Origin: WTFY01 sp965203725
GTDB taxonomy: Bacteria; Pseudomonadota; Gammaproteobacteria; UBA4575
Length of the DNA: 64,000 nucleotides
Assembly: GCA_965203725.1 (NCBI GenBank)
Contig: CBDBDH010000002.1
Span: forward strand, 186,001-250,000
Direction: 5' to 3'
Below the pieces are notes generated by a model, which saw nothing but the letters and a program-made list of their open reading frames with translations, was not told where the DNA came from and did not search any database. Positions 1 through 8,687 of the stretch are shown piece by piece. The position numbers were made by a program, and so were the translations under genes. Every line of letters begins with the position of its first letter. Position 1 is the stretch's first letter.

Positions 1-695
1 ATATGCCCCAGCATGCGTGCCAGCATGAGTCCCTGGCGCGGCAGGGTGCCCTGCTCGTAATAGTGTCCCTGGTGGAAATCGGGATCGGAAAATATGGCCT
101 GGCGCGCCACTTCGTTAAAGGCGATGTTCTGTGCGGTCAGCTTGGGTGCTGCAGCGATCACCACCGCCTGGCGCAAGCGGTCCGGATAGTCAATCGCCCA
201 TTGCATGACCTGCATGCCCCCCAGGCTGCCGCCGATCACCGCAGCCCACTGCTCGATGCCGAGTGCGTCCGCGAGGTGGCCTTGGCTCACCACCCAGTCG
301 TGGACGGTGACCAGCGGAAAATCCGGTCCGAACGGTTTGCCGGTGTCCGGGTTGACGCTGGTGGGCCCGCTGCTGCCCTTGCAGCCTCCCAGGTTGTTGG
401 GAGAGACGACGAAAAAGCGGTCCGTGTCGAAAGGCTTGCCGGGACCAATGCAGTTGTCCCACCAGCCCGGCTTGCGGTCATCGACACTGTGGTATCCCGC
501 TGCATGCTGGTCCCCCGAGAGCGCATGGCAGACCAGCAAGGCATTGCTTCGCTCCGGGTTCAGTTTGCCGTATGTCTCGTAGGCCAGCGTGAATTCCGGA
601 AGCGTGCGGCCGCAATCCAGATCGAGCGGCTGCTCGATGGTAATGAACCGGGTCTCGACCAGACCAACGGAATTCGCAGGGATTGAGTCAGGCAC
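1..695 (-). CDS. metX: Homoserine O-acyltransferase MetX (3' end cut by window edge)
   Basis: MetX transfers an acetyl or succinyl group from its CoA ester to homoserine, the first committed step of methionine synthesis. The reading frame runs off the left edge, so about 230 N-terminal residues are present. Visible are the alpha/beta-hydrolase features of the family: the early ALS-GDQHAAG segment, the NNLGGCKGSSGP stretch, and the nucleophile elbow GGSLGGMQ with the catalytic Ser at about residue 157. I chose the GTG at 693-695 because it precedes PDSIPANSVGLVET; no ATG lies near it and the ribosome binding site is weak. Acetyl versus succinyl specificity cannot be settled from this fragment. 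It is the last visible gene of the metK-to-metX cluster, downstream of yggT. Confidence 0.93.
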   Translation of the reverse strand, partial: MPDSIPANSVGLVETRFITIEQPLDLDCGRTLPEFTLAYETYGKLNPERSNALLVCHALSGDQHAAGYHSVDDRKPGWWDNCIGPGKPFDTDRFFVVSPNNLGGCKGSSGPTSVNPDTGKPFGPDFPLVTVHDWVVSQGHLADALGIEQWAAVIGGSLGGMQVMQWAIDYPDRLRQAVVIAAAPKLTAQNIAFNEVARQAIFSDPDFHQGHYYEQGTLPRQGLMLARMLGH

Positions 696-783
696 GTTGC
701 GGGGACTTATCGTTTAAATGGGTAAGTGTAATGAGTGCATGTGCCGCGCACAATGATACGACAGGCGGATGCGTCCTGCCCGA

Positions 784-1335
784 TCACAGGGAGTGCAGGA
801 ATATTTTTGCGCAGAACAGTGCCAGCAGTACGGCCGAGGCCGAAAAATCAAACATCCCGACCCGTGGGATCATCCTTCTGGCCGGGTGCAGGAGCGGTGC
901 CGTGATGGAATGCAGCACCGATACGAACGGATTGTTCTGGGCATGGAGGTGCGGGGCAAGCCAGCTGATGGCGACCAGTGCGATGATCGCAAAGATGTAG
1001 AGGTTCAGTGCCAGGTCAATGACCCCGAATACCGCCGCAAGAAGCAGGGTTCCGGCATCGGCGGCCCTCCCCATGAGAAGCCCGCGCAGCGCCAGCTCGG
1101 CGAATTTGACGGCGACCATCAACAGCAGCGCGGCGGTATCCACGCGTCCTGCATTGGGGATCCACTTGTGCAGTGGCCGCAGCGCCGGGCTGGTCAACGT
1201 CAGGATGGATTGCGAAAAGGGGTTGTAGAAATCCGCGCGGGTCAAGCCCAGCAGCATGCGGATCATGAGCGCGTACACGTACAGGGTAAACAGGACATGA
1301 ACCAGGAAATCCGCGATGCTGAGCAGGGCGTTCAT
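784..1335 (-). CDS. yggT: YggT family integral membrane protein
   Basis: A 183-residue hydrophobic protein with the duplicated YggT architecture. Each half has a pair of membrane segments followed by a P-L-L-H/R-P-hinge (LRPLHKWIPNAG near residue 55, LLHPARRMIPRVG near 155). The family sits in the inner membrane; its role is unclear, with links to osmotic tolerance and cell-division or cofactor genes. It lies directly after proC with only a few bases between them, the usual proteobacterial yggS-proC-yggT order, so it is almost certainly co-transcribed. Confidence 0.9.
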   Translation of the reverse strand: MNALLSIADFLVHVLFTLYVYALMIRMLLGLTRADFYNPFSQSILTLTSPALRPLHKWIPNAGRVDTAALLLMVAVKFAELALRGLLMGRAADAGTLLLAAVFGVIDLALNLYIFAIIALVAISWLAPHLHAQNNPFVSVLHSITAPLLHPARRMIPRVGMFDFSASAVLLALFCAKIFLHSL

Positions 1336-1338
1336 GGT

Positions 1339-2211
1339 CTATGGGTCCGTACCGCAAGGACTGCTGTCCGCAGATGACGGCGTTGACCGGGAAAGCAGTT
1401 CGGCTTTTTGTGCGGCGCTGCGGATCGCGGCAGCGAAGATTTCCTTCACGCCCGCTTGCTCGAGAATTTCAAGGGCCGCTTCCGTGGTCCCTCCCTTCGA
1501 GGTCACGGCGCGGCGCAATGCATGCGGGTCCTGGTCGCCCTGCTCCACCAGCCTGGCTGCGCCAAGCGCGGTGTGAACCGTCAGCTGGCGCGCCTGGTCC
1601 GCGCTCAGGCCCAGGGACTGGCCGGCTTCCAGGATGGCTTCGATGAGGAAGAAAAAATAGGCCGGGCCGCTGCCGGACACGGCCGTCACCGCATCCAGCA
1701 AGGTTTCCTTTTCCAGCCACACCGTGAAGCCCACACTGGCAAGAATGCTCTGTGCCAGCGCCCGTTGTGCCTCGGGCACTTCCGGCCCGGCATACAGGCC
1801 CGTGGTCCCGCAGCGCACCAGGACCGGCAGATTCGGCATGCAGCGCACGAGCGGGAATGCATCGCCCAGCCAGGCGCCGATGTCCCTCAGCATCGTGCCT
1901 GCGGCAATGGAAACGATCAGGGGCCGAGCCGATTGGTAGTGTGCGCAAATCTGCTCGCAGACAAGGCGGACCACCTGGGGTTTGACCGCCAGTACAACCG
2001 CTTGCGCCGATGCCGGGGCGGACCCGGCCTGAGCGCGGATGCGGCATTGCGGGAATTTTTTTTCCAGCAGGGAACCTGTCGAGGGGTCGGTGTCGATGAC
2101 GGTAATCCGGTCGGGCGGCCATCCGCTGTCCAGCAGTCCGCCGATCAGGGCCTGCCCCATGTTTCCGCCTCCGAAGATCACGATTTCCTGTTTTTCTGAA
2201 GGCTGATTCAT
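1339..2211 (-). CDS. proC: Pyrroline-5-carboxylate reductase
   Basis: ProC reduces 1-pyrroline-5-carboxylate to L-proline with NAD(P)H, the last step of proline synthesis in the cytoplasm. The 290-residue protein begins with the Rossmann nucleotide site FGGGNMGQALIGGL. The C-terminal dimerization domain carries the family signature around residues 170-260: DAVTAVSGSGPAYFF, then ALRRAVTSKGGTTEAAL. Length is slightly above the typical 270 because of a polar Ser/Pro tail. The start codon directly abuts the yggS stop, so the two are translated from one message. Confidence 0.97.
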   Translation of the reverse strand: MNQPSEKQEIVIFGGGNMGQALIGGLLDSGWPPDRITVIDTDPSTGSLLEKKFPQCRIRAQAGSAPASAQAVVLAVKPQVVRLVCEQICAHYQSARPLIVSIAAGTMLRDIGAWLGDAFPLVRCMPNLPVLVRCGTTGLYAGPEVPEAQRALAQSILASVGFTVWLEKETLLDAVTAVSGSGPAYFFFLIEAILEAGQSLGLSADQARQLTVHTALGAARLVEQGDQDPHALRRAVTSKGGTTEAALEILEQAGVKEIFAAAIRSAAQKAELLSRSTPSSADSSPCGTDP

Positions 2212-2919
2212 TTATCTGGCCGCTCGTGCACCAAAAATTGCAGTACCTATCCGAACAATGGTTGCACCTTCTGCCACTGCCGCCTCGAGATCGTCGCTCA
2301 TCCCCATCGACAAGGTATCGAGCCCGAAACCCGACTCGTTCAGTTGTTCCAGCATCTCTCGCAGTTGCGCGAAACGCCGGCGTCGATGAATAGTATCACT
2401 AGTTTGGCGCGGGATGGCCATCAGGCCGCGCAATTCCAGACGGGGAAGCTCCTGCACGGCGCTTGCGAGGTCCTGGACCTGTTCGCACTGCACTCCGGAC
2501 TTGGAATGTTCGCGGTCGATGTTGACCTGCAGGCAGACCTGCAGGGGAGGCAGATGGGCCGGGCGCTGGGTGCTCAGTCGCTCGGCGACGATCAGGCGTT
2601 CAATGCCGTGTACCCAGTCGAAGTGTGCGGCAATTTGCCGGGTCTTGTTTTTCTGAATGGGACCGACGAAGTGCCAGCACAGGCCTTCGCTCTCCAGTGC
2701 GGCGATCTTTTCCAGGGCTTCCTGCAGGTAGCTTTCGCCGAAATCACGCTGTCCGGCGCGCACCGCAGAGACGATGTCCCCGGCACTCTTTTTCTTGCTG
2801 ACCGCCAGCAGGCGCACGCTGCCGGGGATGCGGCGGTACTGCTTCTCCAGGCGGCCGATCGTTTCCCTGACCTGCACAAGGCGTGTCGCCGATGTCCGCT
2901 CAGAAGATGTTGGCTGCAT
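2212..2919 (-). CDS. yggS: YggS family PLP homeostasis protein
   Basis: A PLP-binding, alanine-racemase-fold protein (PLPBP/COG0325) that has no known catalysis and helps control pyridoxal phosphate and amino-acid pools. The sequence shows the PLP-lysine region RLLAVSKKK near the N-terminus, the FGESYLQEA and HFVGPIQKNK motifs, and the C-terminal LSMGMSDDLEAAV phosphate-binding segment. I use the ATG of MQPTSSERT (235 residues), which overlaps the end of the pyrK-like gene by 20 bases. An ATG 15 bases further upstream (at 2934) is also in frame, and neither has a strong ribosome binding site. Confidence 0.93.
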   Translation of the reverse strand: MQPTSSERTSATRLVQVRETIGRLEKQYRRIPGSVRLLAVSKKKSAGDIVSAVRAGQRDFGESYLQEALEKIAALESEGLCWHFVGPIQKNKTRQIAAHFDWVHGIERLIVAERLSTQRPAHLPPLQVCLQVNIDREHSKSGVQCEQVQDLASAVQELPRLELRGLMAIPRQTSDTIHRRRRFAQLREMLEQLNESGFGLDTLSMGMSDDLEAAVAEGATIVRIGTAIFGARAAR

Positions 2920-3769
2920 CAAAAACCGGCCCATCAACGCACACCCGCTTCATGGCCACCGTGCGGTTGTTCTCCCGGTAAGGTACGACACAGCCGGCAC
3001 AGCCCCCGACGGCACAGGCCATGTATTCTTCCAGGCACACCTGGCAGGGGAGCGCATGCCGGCGACAAAATTCCGAGACCGCCTCCAGCATCGGATTCGG
3101 TCCGCAGGCGAATACCTGCACGCCTTGCTGTGCTGCACCGTCCAGGTTCAGGAACCAGTGCTCGGCCAGCTCGTGCACATAGCCCTGGAAACAGCCCGGA
3201 TACCCCTGTTGACTGGCAAGCCGGGATGCGATGCCCCAGTCATCGAGCAACGGCATGGCTGCAATGACGCCCTTCGGGGCGTCCGGGGCCAGTATTTTTG
3301 AGGGCCGGGTCGGGAAAGGAAAGGGAATTTCAGAACCCAGGATCGCCAGCGGATGCAATCCCGGGTTTCCCCTGAGGGTTTCCGCCAGGAAAATCATGGG
3401 GGGAATCCCCACGCCTCCGCCAAGCAGCAAGGGATGCGTGGTGTTTTCATGCACCCTGAAGGTGTTGCCGATCGGCCCCAGGCACTGCAGGACATCTCCG
3501 GGTTTGCGTACCGCCAGTTCAGTGCTTCCCTGTCCTACGATCTTGTACAGGACTTCGACCCAGCCTGCGTCGGGGTCGCAGCGCATGATGGAAAAAGGCC
3601 GGCGCAGGGCTCTTTGGGGGTCGCACTGCAGATGCAGGAAGTTACCGGCTTTTGCGTGGCGCGCGCACTCGGGTGCGCTCAGCCTGAGGACAAACTGCTG
3701 TGCCGCCAGCGCATCATGACGGCTCACACGGGCGCATTCCTCGAAGATCGGGTTTGGCTCGGTTTCCAT
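2900..3769 (-). CDS. pyrK: PyrK-like dihydroorotate dehydrogenase electron-transfer subunit
   Basis: A 289-residue ferredoxin-reductase-type flavoprotein with an N-terminal FAD-binding barrel (RRPFSIM near 56-62), a central nucleotide-binding domain (LLLGGGVGIPPM near 115-125, FACGPNPML near 220-228) and a C-terminal [2Fe-2S] site formed by Cys252, Cys257, Cys260 and Cys277. In class 1B dihydroorotate dehydrogenases, PyrK passes electrons from PyrD to NAD. No pyrD partner is in this window, so the match is to the family and the actual electron acceptor is unknown. Position directly after pyrB-pyrC' supports a pyrimidine role. A generic NAD(P)H-flavin reductase is the alternative. Confidence 0.85.
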   Translation of the reverse strand: METEPNPIFEECARVSRHDALAAQQFVLRLSAPECARHAKAGNFLHLQCDPQRALRRPFSIMRCDPDAGWVEVLYKIVGQGSTELAVRKPGDVLQCLGPIGNTFRVHENTTHPLLLGGGVGIPPMIFLAETLRGNPGLHPLAILGSEIPFPFPTRPSKILAPDAPKGVIAAMPLLDDWGIASRLASQQGYPGCFQGYVHELAEHWFLNLDGAAQQGVQVFACGPNPMLEAVSEFCRRHALPCQVCLEEYMACAVGGCAGCVVPYRENNRTVAMKRVCVDGPVFDAANIF

Positions 3770-3796
3770 ACCTTGGGCTGCCTTGCGAAGGCCGGC

Positions 3797-5080
3797 TCAC
3801 TCGGGTCCAAGCTGGAAGACCGGCCTGCCGTCGAGGATCGTGTGAGTGACGCGGCCTTTGAACTGGCGCCCCAGCAAGGGCGTGTTTTTGCCCCGACTGA
3901 GCAGGGTTTCATGGCTCAGGGTCCAGTTCAGGCCGGGATCGACGACGCAGGCGTCTGCCTGCCTGCCCACAGACAGGTTGCCGGCCGCAATGCCGAGGAT
4001 TTCTGCGGGTTGCTGGGTCACCCGGCGCACGGCTTCCTTCAGGCCGAGGATGTCCTCATCCACCAGTTGCAGGACCAGGGGCAGCAGGGATTCCAGGGTG
4101 GAACTGCCGGGTTCCGTGGACTGGAAGGGGGCCAGCTTGGCTTCGATTTCATGCGGCTGGTGATCAGCGCAAACCGCGGACAGGGTGCCGTCCTGCAGAC
4201 CCTTTCGAAGGCCGTCGCGGTCCTGCTGTGTACGGTAGGGAGGGAGGTTGTGACACAGTCCGTCAAAATCCTGGAGGTCGTGGTCGGTCAGGAACAGGTG
4301 CAGGATGCTGGCATCGGCGCTGACCGGCAGGTGGTCCTTGCGCGCGCGTGCAATCATGTTCACCGCGCGCGAGGTCGAAAGGTGGCAGAAATGGGTGCGG
4401 ACATTGAGTTCCTCGATCAGTGCCAGATGAAAGGCCAGTGCCGCCGTTTCCGCCGCGGCGGGTATGCCGGGAAGGCCGAGGCGCAGGCCGGTGAGGCCTT
4501 CGTGCACGCAGCCGTTGTTGGCCAGGTGATGGTCGAGCGGGTAGGTGAAGACGGTGAGGCCCTGACTGGATGCATATTCCATGGCTCGCCTCAGGACAAG
4601 CGGGCTTTTCAGGGGATGCAGGACGTTGGTGACCCCGACGCAGCCGGTCGCTTTCAGCGCAGCCATTTCACTCAGGTTTTCCCCTTTCAGGCCCTTCGTC
4701 AAGGCTCCGATGACGTGCACCTTGCAGTGGCCGCTGTCCTGTGAAAGCTGCTCGATCAGCTCGACCTCCGCGGGCGAGTCGACGACCGGGCTGGTCGTCG
4801 GCAGGCATGCCAGGCTGGTGACGCCTCCCGCCGCTGCGGCCCTGGTTTCCGAGCGTATGGTCGCCTTGTGCTCCTGCCCCGGCTGGCGCAGGCTGGCGGA
4901 AAGCTCGACGAGTCCGGGCAGGACCAGCTTGCCGGTGGCATTGATCGTATGATCCGCCTCCCAGGCAGCAGGGGGCTTGTGGACGGCCGCCACCTTTCCA
5001 TCCGCCATGAAGATGTCTGCGGCCTGGTCGATTTCGCTGGCGGGATCGACGAGATGGCCGTTCAGTATCTCAAGTTTCAT
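3797..5080 (-). CDS. pyrC': Dihydroorotase-like protein PyrC' (probably catalytically inactive)
   Basis: An amidohydrolase-fold protein of 427 residues, homologous to class I dihydroorotase. The metal-binding HxH that normally follows PGLVDL is replaced by Ser-Ala-Ser (residues 61-63 in LPGLVELSASLRQPG), and the usual VTPHH segment reads DASILH. The late DHQPHE motif is kept. This pattern matches the non-catalytic PyrC'/PyrX of Pseudomonas, which is known to scaffold the aspartate transcarbamoylase dodecamer. I infer the same here because the gene overlaps pyrB by 11 bases. The start is the ATG of MKLEILNG, not the longer in-frame extension into pyrB. A functional dihydroorotase should be encoded elsewhere. 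Confidence 0.92.
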   Translation of the reverse strand: MKLEILNGHLVDPASEIDQAADIFMADGKVAAVHKPPAAWEADHTINATGKLVLPGLVELSASLRQPGQEHKATIRSETRAAAAGGVTSLACLPTTSPVVDSPAEVELIEQLSQDSGHCKVHVIGALTKGLKGENLSEMAALKATGCVGVTNVLHPLKSPLVLRRAMEYASSQGLTVFTYPLDHHLANNGCVHEGLTGLRLGLPGIPAAAETAALAFHLALIEELNVRTHFCHLSTSRAVNMIARARKDHLPVSADASILHLFLTDHDLQDFDGLCHNLPPYRTQQDRDGLRKGLQDGTLSAVCADHQPHEIEAKLAPFQSTEPGSSTLESLLPLVLQLVDEDILGLKEAVRRVTQQPAEILGIAAGNLSVGRQADACVVDPGLNWTLSHETLLSRGKNTPLLGRQFKGRVTHTILDGRPVFQLGPE

Positions 5081-6011
5081 GACTGTCTCCAGGCTCGCCG
5101 GTGCTGATCGCGAGCGACAGGATGGCCATGCGAACGGCAATGCCGTACTTCACCTGCTGCAGGATGACGGACTGGGGGCCGTCGGCAACTTCCGAGCTGA
5201 TCTCCACGCCGCGGTTGATGGGGCCGGGGTGCATGACGATCGCATCCGGGCTGGCCAGCGCCAGTCTTTCCGGAGTCAGCCCGTACAGCTGAAAGTACTC
5301 GTGCTCACTGGGGATCAGCGCCCCCTGCATGCGCTCTTTTTGCAGTCGCAGCATGATGATGACATCGACATCACGCAATCCCTGCCAGCAATTCTGGAAC
5401 ACCTGTACGCCGAGCTGCTCGATGTTCGCAGGCAACAGCGTGCGCGGTGCGATCACGCGGATCTCCCGGGTCCCCAGGATGTTGAGCGCCTCGATCTGGG
5501 AACGGGCGACGCGTGAATGCAGGATATCGCCCACGATCGCAACGCGCAGCTTGGAAAAATCCGGGTGGTGTTCACGGATCGTGAAGACATCGAGCAGGGC
5601 CTGGGTCGGATGGGCATGACGCCCGTCGCCGGCATTGATGATGCTGACGTGCGGGGCGACGTGCTTGGCGATGAAATCCGCCGCCCCGCTTTCCGGGTGC
5701 CTGACGATGAAGATGTCCGTGTTCATGGCCTCGAGGCTGAACAGCGTGTCCAGCAGGCTTTCGCCCTTGACGGTAGCCGAGGTGGCGATACTGATGTTCA
5801 GGACGTCGGCAGACAGCCGTTTGGCGGCCAGTTCGAAAGTCGTACGGGTTCGGGTGCTGGGCTCGAAAAAGAGGTTGACGATGGTCTTGCCGCGCAGCAG
5901 CGGCACCTTCTTGACCGCCTGGCCGTCCACGCTGGTGAATGACTTGGCAGTATCGAGGATATGGGTCAGCGCCTCGCGGTCCAGTCTGCCGATGTCCAGA
6001 AAATGTCTCAT
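5070..6011 (-). CDS. pyrB: Aspartate carbamoyltransferase catalytic subunit
   Basis: PyrB condenses carbamoyl phosphate with aspartate, the committed step of pyrimidine synthesis. The 313-residue protein has the carbamoyl-phosphate loop FFEPSTRTRTTFE near residue 55, the second phosphate-binding Lys loop TATVKGES-type segment near 90, NAGDGRHAHPTQALLD near 130, and the aspartate-binding HPGPINRGVE near 270. I chose the ATG of MRHFLDIGRL because the family begins here and the longer frame would overlap pyrR. No pyrI regulatory chain is present; with PyrC' encoded next door this is likely the Pseudomonas-type PyrB/PyrC' complex. Confidence 0.97.
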   Translation of the reverse strand: MRHFLDIGRLDREALTHILDTAKSFTSVDGQAVKKVPLLRGKTIVNLFFEPSTRTRTTFELAAKRLSADVLNISIATSATVKGESLLDTLFSLEAMNTDIFIVRHPESGAADFIAKHVAPHVSIINAGDGRHAHPTQALLDVFTIREHHPDFSKLRVAIVGDILHSRVARSQIEALNILGTREIRVIAPRTLLPANIEQLGVQVFQNCWQGLRDVDVIIMLRLQKERMQGALIPSEHEYFQLYGLTPERLALASPDAIVMHPGPINRGVEISSEVADGPQSVILQQVKYGIAVRMAILSLAISTGEPGDSHET

Positions 6012-6021
6012 GCAAAAAGGC

Positions 6022-6519
6022 TCAGTCCACGATCTCCAGAACGATCGGCTGCGGGCCGCTGAGCTGCACCTGCTGCCTGGCCTCCAGGCTGAGCCTCGTG
6101 CCAACGACATCCGCCTGGATCGGCAATTCCCGGCCATTTCTCTCCACGAGGATGGCCAGGCTGACCGATGCGGGGCGACCGTAATCGAAAATCTCGTTCA
6201 GGGCCGCGCGAACCGTACGCCCGGTGTACAGCACATCGTCGATCAGGATAATGTGCCGGTCCGTTACGTCCAGGGGCAGGTGGGAAGGCTTCACGGTCGG
6301 CTGGATTCCCGCACGACTGAAGTCATCCCGGTAAAAGGTGATGTCGAGTACCCCCAGTTCATCCTTGATTTCAAGCATCGACTGGATCTGTTCCGCGACC
6401 CATACCCCGCCGGTGCGGATCCCTACCAGCAGGGGCTCGGCGATGCCCCTTTCACGCATGAAAGCCCCGAGATCCTGTCCCAGCTTGTCAATCAGTTGCG
6501 GGGCATCCAGGTCCGTCAT
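6022..6519 (-). CDS. pyrR: PyrR: pyr regulator / uracil phosphoribosyltransferase
   Basis: A type I phosphoribosyltransferase of 165 residues. The PRPP-binding loop IILIDDVLYTGRTVRAAL sits near residues 88-105 and GIRTGGVWVAE near 35-45. In Bacillus, PyrR binds pyr mRNA to attenuate transcription and also makes UMP from uracil; in Pseudomonas-type bacteria it affects pyrB. The gene lies 10 bases upstream of pyrB, and its ATG overlaps the ruvX stop (ATGA), so translation is coupled. I saw no obvious attenuator in the 10-base gap to pyrB, so regulation by RNA binding there is not evident. Confidence 0.95.
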   Translation of the reverse strand: MTDLDAPQLIDKLGQDLGAFMRERGIAEPLLVGIRTGGVWVAEQIQSMLEIKDELGVLDITFYRDDFSRAGIQPTVKPSHLPLDVTDRHIILIDDVLYTGRTVRAALNEIFDYGRPASVSLAILVERNGRELPIQADVVGTRLSLEARQQVQLSGPQPIVLEIVD

Positions 6520-6965
6520 GGCGTGGCCCTTTTCACGCCGGGGTCATCATGATGCGTGAGCCAGGTCTGCAGGATGATGGCCGCCGAGGCCTTGTCGATG
6601 TCGGTCTTGCGAATTTTTTTGCGCTGCCCCTGCGCGCGCATGTCCTTGAGCACGGCATACGCGCGTGCCGAAGAGAATGACTCGTCCACGGTTTCAACGG
6701 GCAGGCAGTAACGGTCTCGCAGGGCCTTGCAGAAATTCCGGACACGCCGCTTGATGCGACCCTGGTCCTGCGTGTCATGTTCGACCCGGCCCACCACCAG
6801 GGCATCGGGGTGCCATTGCCCAATGATCTCATCGATCTTGTCCCAGGGCATTCCCGAACTCGGAACGACCAGGGTCGTCAGGGGGTTTGCAGTCCCGGCG
6901 CTGGGCACGCCAACGGCAATCCCTATCCTGCATTCTCCATAATCAAACCCGATCACGTTGGACAT
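6516..6965 (-). CDS. ruvX: RuvX/YqgF family RNase H-fold nuclease
   Basis: A 149-residue protein of the YqgF family, a RuvC-like RNase H fold implicated in processing the 5' end of pre-16S rRNA and proposed as a Holliday junction resolvase. The opening NVIGFDYGECRIGIAVG carries the first catalytic Asp, the central VVGRVEHDTQDQG and VETVDESFSSARA the second acidic cluster, and KTDIDKASAAIILQ the last Asp. The start is set at MSNVIGFD; an ATG three codons upstream is less family-like. It sits between yqgE and pyrR in the conserved gammaproteobacterial order. Confidence 0.95.
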   Translation of the reverse strand: MSNVIGFDYGECRIGIAVGVPSAGTANPLTTLVVPSSGMPWDKIDEIIGQWHPDALVVGRVEHDTQDQGRIKRRVRNFCKALRDRYCLPVETVDESFSSARAYAVLKDMRAQGQRKKIRKTDIDKASAAIILQTWLTHHDDPGVKRATP

Positions 6966-7019
6966 GGGCAGCAATCGGACAGGCAGCCCGGGGCCTCAAA
7001 CAGATTGGCAGGCATGCCC

Positions 7020-7583
7020 TCAGGCATGGCCGGCCTCGCTTGAAATCAGGTTCAGGTCGATTCCCAGTTTGCTGGCCGCACTGCGCCAGCGTTCTTCCAC
7101 CGGCGTATCGAACACGATCTTGGCGTGGTACGGGACCGTGAGCCAGGCGTTTTCCACCAGTTCCTGTTCCAGTTGTCCCGGCCCCCATCCGGCATAGCCC
7201 AGCGCGACAATCGCGTTCTTGGGCCCCGCGCCCCTGCCGATGTCCAGGAGGATGTCCTCCGACGTGGTCAGTTTCAGGTCATCGTCAATCGTGTAGGTGG
7301 AGGTCCACTTGCGGTCTGAATCGTGCAGGACGAATCCCCGGTTGGCATGCACGGGCCCGCCCGCGTACACCGGGCCGTGCACGGACGCCGTTTCTTGGTC
7401 ATCGGCATCGACGTCCAGGTAGCGGATCAGTTCATCGACACACAGGGTGATCGGCTGGTTCACGACAATGCCCATCGCACCGTGCTCGTTGTGTTCGCAG
7501 ATCAGGGTCACCGTGCGTGAAAAATTCGGGTCATGCAGGGCGGGCATCGCCACGAGCAGTTGTTTGGTAAGGCTCTCTGACAT
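7020..7583 (-). CDS. yqgE: YqgE/AlgH family protein (UPF0301)
   Basis: A 187-residue protein of the YqgE/AlgH family. Diagnostic stretches are the N-terminal LVAMPALHDPNFSRTV, then HNEHGAMGIVVNQP, VYAGGPVHANRGFVLH, and the late GYAGWGPGQLEQEL. The biochemical role is unknown; AlgH was first linked to alginate regulation in Pseudomonas. It almost always precedes ruvX, as it does here with a 54-base gap, so a shared transcript is likely. Confidence 0.95.
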   Translation of the reverse strand: MSESLTKQLLVAMPALHDPNFSRTVTLICEHNEHGAMGIVVNQPITLCVDELIRYLDVDADDQETASVHGPVYAGGPVHANRGFVLHDSDRKWTSTYTIDDDLKLTTSEDILLDIGRGAGPKNAIVALGYAGWGPGQLEQELVENAWLTVPYHAKIVFDTPVEERWRSAASKLGIDLNLISSEAGHA

Positions 7584-7721
7584 GGTTGACCGGGCATGCT
7601 AAGGGATGTTTTCAAAAACATCCAGACACGGGCAATTGCCAATATACCGCAGTTGCTGCCGATTTTTCAGAAAATGATGGGATATGTGCAGGTCCCGACG
7701 CCGTTTTTGGCCGGTCCCCGT

Positions 7722-8687
7722 TCAATCAGGTGGTTGTCCGCTCCCGAGCTTTTTTTCGATCCAGTCGAGCAGGATCGCGGCAATATTGAGTCCGCACATC
7801 CTGTCCAGTTCCCGGATGCCGGTCGGGCTGGTCACGTTGATTTCCGTCAGGTAATCGCCGATCACGTCGATTCCCACGAAGTCCAGTTGCCGGGCCTTCA
7901 GTTCGGGCCCGATTTGTTCACAAATCCATCGGTCCCGTTCGGTCAGGGCGGCGGCTTTCGGTGTGCCTCCCTTGGCCAGGTTGGCGCGCAGTTCCCCTTC
8001 GGCGGGAACCCGTACCAGGGCATGCGGTACGGGTTCACCGCCAATGAGCAAAATCCGCTTGTCGCCTTGGCGGTACTCGGCAATCAGTTTCTGCGCCATC
8101 ACCGAGCGGGTGCCGTGCTGGGTCGAGGTTTCCAGGATCACGCCCCGGTTCGGGTCGTCGTGTCGCACGCGAAAGACCAGGTCACCCGCCATGCCGTCAA
8201 GCGGCTTGACCACGGCTTCCTTGTGTTCGTCGACGAAGTGCTCGAGCGCCTGGCGGTTGCGGCTGACCACATAGGGCACGGTGCACTCTGCAAAGCAGGT
8301 GGCGAACAGCTTCTCGTTGGTATCGCGCAGGCGGGCGGGATCATTGATCACCAGCACCCCGCTTTGCTGCACGCGTTCCAGCAAAAAGGTCGTATAGATG
8401 TACTCCATGTCGAACGGCGGGTCCTTGCGCATCAGGATCACGTCGAGCTCACCCAGTTCCCGGGTCGTGTGCGCCTGCGCCTCAACCCAGTTGGCCGCAT
8501 CGTCGCGCACCGTGATGCGGGCCGTGTGTCCGCTGATCACGCCGTCTTGCAGAAAGATGTCGGACGGCTGCAGGTAGTGGATGTGCCAGGCCCGGCGCTG
8601 TGCCTCCAGCAGCATGGCAAAGGTGCTGTCCTTGTGGATGTTGATGCCCTCTACAGGGTCCATGACGACACCGAGTTCAATGGTCAT
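7722..8687 (-). CDS. gshB: Glutathione synthetase
   Basis: GshB ligates glycine to gamma-glutamylcysteine with ATP. The 321-residue protein matches the prokaryotic family: early VVMDPVEGINIHKDSTFAML, then LMRKDPPFDMEYIY near residue 85, the ATP-grasp segment VVKPLDGMAGDLVFRV near 165, the glycine-rich RANLAKGGTPKAA near 235 and the metal-binding DVIGDYLTEINVTSPTG near 275. I chose the ATG of MTIELGVVM, preceded by a CGAGG ribosome binding site; the longer frame upstream is not family-like. A 138-base gap without a gene separates it from yqgE. Confidence 0.97.
   Translation of the reverse strand: MTIELGVVMDPVEGINIHKDSTFAMLLEAQRRAWHIHYLQPSDIFLQDGVISGHTARITVRDDAANWVEAQAHTTRELGELDVILMRKDPPFDMEYIYTTFLLERVQQSGVLVINDPARLRDTNEKLFATCFAECTVPYVVSRNRQALEHFVDEHKEAVVKPLDGMAGDLVFRVRHDDPNRGVILETSTQHGTRSVMAQKLIAEYRQGDKRILLIGGEPVPHALVRVPAEGELRANLAKGGTPKAAALTERDRWICEQIGPELKARQLDFVGIDVIGDYLTEINVTSPTGIRELDRMCGLNIAAILLDWIEKKLGSGQPPD

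Noticed and set aside
3797..5080. Annotation as an active dihydroorotase
   Set aside because: The metal-binding HxH is missing and another metal-site histidine region is altered.
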